This document shows positions 6,330 to 9,129 of a stretch of DNA of 9,129 bases, piece after piece. Position 1 is the stretch's first letter, and every line of letters starts with the position of its first letter. The stretch spans positions 1 through 9,129 of the forward strand of contig JANYBR010000081.1 in assembly GCA_025360685.1 (NCBI GenBank). Reading direction: 5' to 3'. Made by a program: the position numbers and the translations under genes. Origin of the DNA: Pseudomonadota bacterium. GTDB taxonomy: Bacteria > Pseudomonadota > Alphaproteobacteria > Micropepsales > Micropepsaceae. Below the pieces are notes generated by a model. The model ran no database searches and was not told the origin of the DNA. It was given only the letters and a program-made list of their open reading frames with translations.

Positions 6330-6445
6330 ATTGACCTCCGGCGTTCGGCGCTCGCGGCGTGATAATACTCCTGATCTCCGGGGATGGGACTGTATCCGTA
6401 CTTGAGCCGCAGCTGCGCACAGTCCATTCCGAGTTGGCCGGTCAT
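6308..6445 (-). CDS. Possible small protein or gene remnant upstream of the cupin
   Basis: On the same strand as the cupin but in another frame, a stretch reads MTGQLGMDCAQLRLKY, then GYSPIPGDQEYYHAASAERR, and ends 22 bases inside the cupin gene. It looks more like a real protein than the other off-frame readings here. The tail YYHAASAERRRSMWSRF faintly recalls small alphaproteobacterial proteins ending in charged Tyr/Ala/Arg helices. The frame stays open upstream to 6667, but that part is Arg-rich and unconvincing. No ribosome binding site precedes the ATG at 6445. It could be a 45-residue protein coupled to the cupin, the end of a decayed gene, or chance. Low confidence. Confidence 0.25.
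   Translation of the reverse strand: MTGQLGMDCAQLRLKYGYSPIPGDQEYYHAASAERRRSMWSRFLN
6335..6339 (-). promoter_or_regulatory. Strong ribosome binding site that sets the cupin GTG start
   Basis: On the minus strand this reads GGAGG, 5 bases before the GTG at 6329. It decides against the longer ATG start at 6455. Confidence 0.7.
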
Positions 6446-6451
6446 GCGGAA

Positions 6452-6465
6452 GCATTGATCAATGC
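6452..6465. promoter_or_regulatory. Perfect 14-bp palindrome, candidate operator
   Basis: GCATTGATCAATGC is fully self-complementary and lies 123 bp before the cupin start and 185 bp before the PAS start. A dimeric regulator could bind such a site. One palindrome of this length is roughly what chance gives in 9 kb, so its position in a divergent spacer is the main argument. Confidence 0.3.
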
Positions 6466-6649
6466 AGTCAACGCTGGCAAGACGCGCGGCGGGATAGAGG
6501 CGCAGCGTTAAGGCGCGCTTCAAGCGCCCACACGAACGTCCGCTTTCGGCACAGAGCGATAAATGCGTGGTGCGCAAGGCCGGTGGTCGGGACGTTCGAC
6601 CGGCGAATCTTCCTTCCCAGCGTCGCCGAAGCGGCTCATACTTCCCAAG

Positions 6650-7099
6650 ATGGATGTTCGGCTGCAAAGACTGGCGGATTTCTTCGTTGGATGTCGGAGC
6701 GCTGCAGACGTCAATCCGCGGAACATCGACGCAACGCTACTTCCGTATATCTATGTGCTCGATGTCGAGAGTGGTACAGCTGGTGCACCCACTCGGCTGC
6801 GCGTCCGACTCATTGGTACCGCGTTGAGTGCTGCGTTTGCTCGCCCTTTGATCGGTCTCGATCTGGACGATTTCGTGCACGGCCCACGCGCAAGCGACGT
6901 CGTGACCGGTTTTCACAATTGCGCTGAGAAGAATGAGAAGATTTGGATGCGCCAGGTCGTGCGCATCAAAGACAGGGCGCCACGTTTTGTGGAAGGTGTG
7001 GCCATACCGCTCGCTCCGGCACGGATTTATGGCGGATTGCTGGTCGGTGAGTTTGCCGGAGACTCAGAAGCTACGGCGTTCGAACGGAACTCTCTCTAG
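6650..7099 (+). CDS. PAS-domain protein (DUF1457/PAS_5 type)
   Basis: 149 residues from the ATG at 6650. The layout is that of the alphaproteobacterial PAS_5 family: a short helical lead (RLADFFVGCRSAADVNPRNID), ATLLPYIYVLDVE (28-40), a strand ending in RLRVRLIGTALSAAFARPLIG (49-69) and DLDDF, and a closing RFVEGVAIPLAPARIYGGLLVGEF (112-135). No output domain (kinase, GGDEF or helix-turn-helix) is attached, as is usual for these short proteins. They are thought to sense or bind small ligands or partner proteins, but few have known roles. The frame extends to an ATG at 6563 with a weak AGAG 6 bases upstream, which would add 29 residues of uncharacteristic sequence; neither start has a good ribosome binding site. 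It is divergent from the cupin gene and 103 bp before the exported cupin on the same strand. Confidence 0.82.
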   Translation: MDVRLQRLADFFVGCRSAADVNPRNIDATLLPYIYVLDVESGTAGAPTRLRVRLIGTALSAAFARPLIGLDLDDFVHGPRASDVVTGFHNCAEKNEKIWMRQVVRIKDRAPRFVEGVAIPLAPARIYGGLLVGEFAGDSEATAFERNSL

Positions 7100-7202
7100 C
7101 AAAGCATTTTCAGTTTCAGCCGACGTCCACCTGCGACCCAATGCAGATTTTCGGCTATCGTAAGGCAACGTGACCGAAACTGGCTCAAACAGAGAGGCAA
7201 AG

Positions 7203-7640
7203 ATGTGTCAAGCAATGTCGATTCTGGCGCTCGCATGCGCGTTTGCTGCATTGCCTGCAAATGGCCAGCCTGCAGCAACGGTTCAAAGCAGTGGACAGCA
7301 CCCGAGAATTAAATTGAGCCAGATTATTTCTGGGCATCTCACTGAGTTAAATGGCAAGTACCAATTGCGAGTCACCGAAGTTACATACGATCCTGGCGGC
7401 TACATCGGTCCGCATCATCATGTAGGTCCGGGCATTCGTTGCATTACGTCCGGGGCTCTCACTTATGTTGTGATGGACAAGTCCACTGTCTATCACGCTG
7501 GCGACTGTTTTTTCGAACCAGGGGACATGTCACACACGGCAAAAAATAATACTCAGGAACAGGTCGTACTGCTGAATTTTGAAATCCTTCCGGCATCGCT
7601 CACTACAAGCTCGACCATCCCCGTCTCGACCTCGAACTAG
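7203..7640 (+). CDS. Exported cupin-domain protein
   Basis: 145 residues. The start is the ATG at 7203, preceded by AGAGAGG with GAGG 5 bases away, and followed by a typical signal peptide (MSILALACAFAALPANG, cleavage probably near residue 21), so the protein should be periplasmic or secreted. The cupin core is GGYIGPHHHVGPGIRCITSG (66-84) and HAGDCFFEPGDMSHTAKN (98-115). His71, His73 and His111 are probable metal ligands, but the Glu usual in the first motif is not in place. Cys80 and Cys101 could form a disulfide outside the cytoplasm. The C-terminus is Ser/Thr-rich. Base composition is more AT-rich than the genes to the left (7321-7380 has 26 G/C of 60), which suggests later acquisition. 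Ligand or reaction unknown. Confidence 0.85.
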   Translation: MCQAMSILALACAFAALPANGQPAATVQSSGQHPRIKLSQIISGHLTELNGKYQLRVTEVTYDPGGYIGPHHHVGPGIRCITSGALTYVVMDKSTVYHAGDCFFEPGDMSHTAKNNTQEQVVLLNFEILPASLTTSSTIPVSTSN

Positions 7641-7870
7641 CGATAGATGTCGGCTGGCAGAAGCTGCACAACTTCCCCCGCGCAACATTATTCGTACCCG
7701 GTAGGTGCCGTCCCTACTGACCACCTCCGGGACAGGATTCGTGGTTCCACACTGTTTTTGCCCTGCCATTTGTTGAAGTTACGCTTTTGTAAAAGCTCTG
7801 AACCCCTCTTGCGCCGAATCACGTCTTGGCTGACTGTGCTGGAGAATCAACGATTAGAGGGACTTAGACG
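7641..7870. other. Leader region of the outer-membrane protein gene
   Basis: This 230-bp space should hold the promoter of the downstream beta-barrel gene. It contains a perfect inverted repeat, GCTTTT-GT-AAAAGC (7783-7796), 75 bp before the start, which could be a regulator site. It also has a modest hairpin CCCGG..GGTG / CACC..CCGGG (7697-7731) with a 14-base loop and no T-run. An AGAGGGA ribosome site ends about 8 bases before the ATG. No good -35/-10 pair was found. Confidence 0.35.
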
Positions 7871-8605
7871 ATGAACCGATGGCTTTCCGCGACTGCGGTC
7901 GCACTACTGGGATTGAGCGTATTCGCGGGCAGCGCCAGCGCGGGAGATTGGTCGGGTTGGTATGTCGGAGTAAATGCCGGCGGCGAACTCGGCAGCGCCA
8001 AATGGTCTGACATCGTGGTCGTGAGCGACCCGGGCGCTGGAGTGCCAGGCGTGGCTTCTACCCCATCGGGCAACGGATTTAGTGGTGGAGCACAGGTTGG
8101 CTTTGACCAGCAAATGGGCAATTGGATCTGGGGCGCAGAATTCTCATTCAATGGTGGCGGCTTGGACGCAATTGATGAGACCTGTTTTGGCGGCTTCGGT
8201 GATGTCCATGCCCAATGCAGTACGAGGAATCAATGGCGCGGCGACATAACCGGCAAACTCGGCATGACGGTTACCGACAATTCAATGCTCTACGTCAAAG
8301 CCGGTGGATCGTTCACGGATGAGCGCATCAAGGCGATCAATCTCGTCGACTTCGGCTCACCCGAAGGTTCATTCATTCCGACCGATCAGACCAAGTTCGG
8401 CTGGACAGTCGGCACGGGATTAGAAGTGATGCTGACCGGCGATACCTCTGTCGCATTTGAGTACGACTACGCCAACTATGGCTCTGGAACGGTCAGCATG
8501 GTCCCGCCTGCTAGCCCGCCTCCAACATTTGCCCAGGAACCTTTCACCGTGAAGGTCTCGGACCAAACCAGCCAGATTACGGTGAGGCTGAATTTCCACA
8601 TGTAA
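7871..8605 (+). CDS. Outer-membrane beta-barrel protein (Omp25/OmpA-like barrel family)
   Basis: 244 residues with a clear signal peptide: MNRW, a hydrophobic core, then GSASA, with predicted cleavage after Ala24. The mature protein begins GDWSGWYVGVNAGGELG, the hallmark opening of alphaproteobacterial 8-stranded outer-membrane barrels (OMP_b-brl group). Alternating strands follow: GAQVGFDQQMGNWIWGAEFSF, GDITGKLGMTV, MLYVKAGGSF, FGWTVGTGLEVML and TSVAFEYDYANYG. It ends QITVRLNFHM, a closing strand; a terminal Phe is usual, here near-terminal Phe followed by His-Met. A Pro-rich segment, VPPASPPPTF (211-220), probably forms a loop. Cys105 and Cys116 may form a disulfide in an outer loop. It likely has a structural or surface role. 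It has its own leader and a strong terminator, so it is probably monocistronic. Confidence 0.93.
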   Translation: MNRWLSATAVALLGLSVFAGSASAGDWSGWYVGVNAGGELGSAKWSDIVVVSDPGAGVPGVASTPSGNGFSGGAQVGFDQQMGNWIWGAEFSFNGGGLDAIDETCFGGFGDVHAQCSTRNQWRGDITGKLGMTVTDNSMLYVKAGGSFTDERIKAINLVDFGSPEGSFIPTDQTKFGWTVGTGLEVMLTGDTSVAFEYDYANYGSGTVSMVPPASPPPTFAQEPFTVKVSDQTSQITVRLNFHM

Positions 8606-8643
8606 AGTTTTCCGCAGTAGCTGGTTTTGTGCAAACGCGAAGG

Positions 8644-8678
8644 AAAGGCCGATTCCAGGATTTTGGAGTCGGCCTTTT
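8644..8678 (+). terminator. Intrinsic terminator of the outer-membrane protein gene
   Basis: AAAGGCCGATTCC (8644-8656) pairs with GGAGTCGGCCTTT (8665-8677) across an 8-base loop. That is 13 pairs including one G-U, and the right arm ends in TTTT. It lies 38 bp after the stop codon. The stem is nearly symmetric (A-run on the left), so it might work in both directions. Confidence 0.88.
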
Positions 8679-8730
8679 CAATTCCGGACATTGAGCACTG
8701 TATCGCATCGCATCGACGCTGGACCTGAGC

Positions 8731-9012
8731 GTGGGCTACAAGGCTGTGCGCTACCACGACGAGCACGGACGGCGTTATGTTGGAGCATTCGCCGCGTCGG
8801 CAGGCTCGGCAGTGATCGCCAACGCTGTACTCGGGGGCGGCTTCCAGGTCCAGGAGTGGTCCCAACAAAATCTAGTGGTGGTGCCGATGCTGGTCATAGC
8901 GATCATCGCAACGGTCTTTGTTCACAATCGATTGGTGCAATACGGTGCGGGCGTGGGTCTGCTCGGGATCTGGACGCACTACTTCAGCATACTTCAAGCT
9001 TCGCTGAGTTAA
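8731..9012 (+). CDS. Small membrane protein of unknown function
   Basis: 93 residues from a GTG start. A polar, charged N-terminus (YKAVRYHDEHGRRYV) is followed by a weakly hydrophobic Ala/Gly-rich segment (about 17-36), a strong membrane span LVVVPMLVIAIIATVFV (48-64) and a further hydrophobic stretch YGAGVGLLGIWTHYFSI (71-87), so two or three spans in the inner membrane are expected. The GTG has only GGA 7 bases upstream. The frame is closed by a stop at 8692-8694, and no ATG lies in between, so the start is uncertain and the gene could be N-terminally truncated. It begins 53 bp after the terminator and would need its own promoter, which I could not see. I do not recognise the family. Confidence 0.5.
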   Translation: MGYKAVRYHDEHGRRYVGAFAASAGSAVIANAVLGGGFQVQEWSQQNLVVVPMLVIAIIATVFVHNRLVQYGAGVGLLGIWTHYFSILQASLS

Positions 9013-9129
9013 CGCATGAAATCCTTGGTGGCTCAAATGCGCACGTTTTCGAGGGTGTGCCAGCCTCTGAACGGCTCCGCACCAGCGTCGGTGTGATGCA
9101 AATCGGCTGCGAATACATTTGACTTCAGA
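9013..9129. other. Terminal stretch without a recognised feature
   Basis: The last 117 bases contain no convincing gene, hairpin or repeat that I can support. Confidence 0.4.

Larger units (their letters stand above)
6330..6649. other. Divergent intergenic region with palindromes
   Basis: About 320 bp separates the cupin and PAS starts. It contains a perfect 14-bp palindrome (6452-6465), a short GCGCTT-C-AAGCGC inverted repeat (6515-6527), and 9-bp inverted repeats CGAACGTCC / GGACGTTCG (6533-6541, 6590-6598). It also overlaps the doubtful small reading frame at 6308-6445. I found no convincing -35/-10 pair. The promoters of both flanking genes must lie here. Confidence 0.45.

Noticed and set aside
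6533..6598. CGAACGTCC / GGACGTTCG inverted repeats
   Set aside because: Nine-bp inverted repeats within about 60 bp are expected by chance once or twice in 9 kb; kept only as a note in the intergenic entry.
6563..6649. N-terminal extension of the PAS gene to the ATG at 6563
   Set aside because: The added 29 residues do not look like the family's N-terminus and the ribosome site is weak. It remains possible.
7697..7731. Possible terminator hairpin after the exported cupin gene
   Set aside because: The stem is interrupted, the loop is 14 bases and no T-run follows, so it does not qualify as an intrinsic terminator.
8691..9122. Alternative plus-strand open frame of 143 codons overlapping the small membrane protein
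   Set aside because: Arg/Gly/Ser-rich with no hydrophobic or domain pattern, while the competing frame shows coherent membrane spans.
1..9129. CRISPR array, tRNA/rRNA genes, insertion sequences, toxin-antitoxin or phage genes
   Set aside because: No regular direct repeats, cloverleaf sequence, transposase or phage motif was seen. The ParA/RHH pair was considered as a toxin-antitoxin system, but the first gene is clearly a ParA ATPase, not a toxin.

Overview
The window reads as chromosomal DNA from an alphaproteobacterium, most likely Hyphomicrobiales (Bradyrhizobiaceae or Xanthobacteraceae-like). The case rests on GC-rich, strongly biased codon use over most of the window, a DUF1457/PAS_5-type PAS protein, an Omp25-like small beta-barrel protein, a TraB/GumN protein beside an orphan ParA, and a nested palindromic repeat whose ends (TCGTCATGGGCGG / GGCCATGACGA) resemble dispersed repeats common in Bradyrhizobium relatives. 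The assignment is by recognition, not by search.

Layout. (1) 2-756: end of the A subunit and all of the B subunit of a 3-oxoacid CoA-transferase, joined by a stop/start overlap. (2) 791-1774, minus strand: an exported TraB/GumN-family protein that has lost the family's histidine motifs. It is divergent from (3) 1926-3203: a ParA-family ATPase with a long Arg-rich tail, followed 9 bp later by a ribbon-helix-helix-like protein with a four-cysteine tail. (4) 3264-4208: an aldo/keto reductase. (5) 4235-4354: a palindromic repeat element. (6) 4384-5856: a carotenoid-oxygenase-family enzyme. (7) 5934-6329, minus strand: a small cupin, separated by about 320 bp of palindrome-containing DNA from (8) 6650-7099, a PAS protein. 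(9) 7203-7640: an exported, AT-richer cupin. (10) 7871-8605: an outer-membrane beta-barrel protein with a clear intrinsic terminator. (11) 8731-9012: a small membrane protein of unknown function.

How the genes fit together. The CoA-transferase pair activates a 3-oxoacid for thiolytic cleavage. ParA and the ribbon-helix-helix protein look like one two-gene unit, built like type Ib partition cassettes but on what looks like a chromosome. The aldo/keto reductase and the carotenoid oxygenase could act on related carbonyl compounds, since oxygenase cleavage yields aldehydes, but the repeat between them weakens an operon claim. The right third (about 5.9-9.1 kb) has short, separately oriented genes, lower GC in places and several exported products, so it looks more accessory. 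I saw no tRNA, rRNA, CRISPR array, transposase or prophage gene. The best candidates for something undescribed are the ParA/RHH-Cys pair, the motif-less TraB/GumN protein beside it, and the carotenoid oxygenase with a changed second-shell residue.
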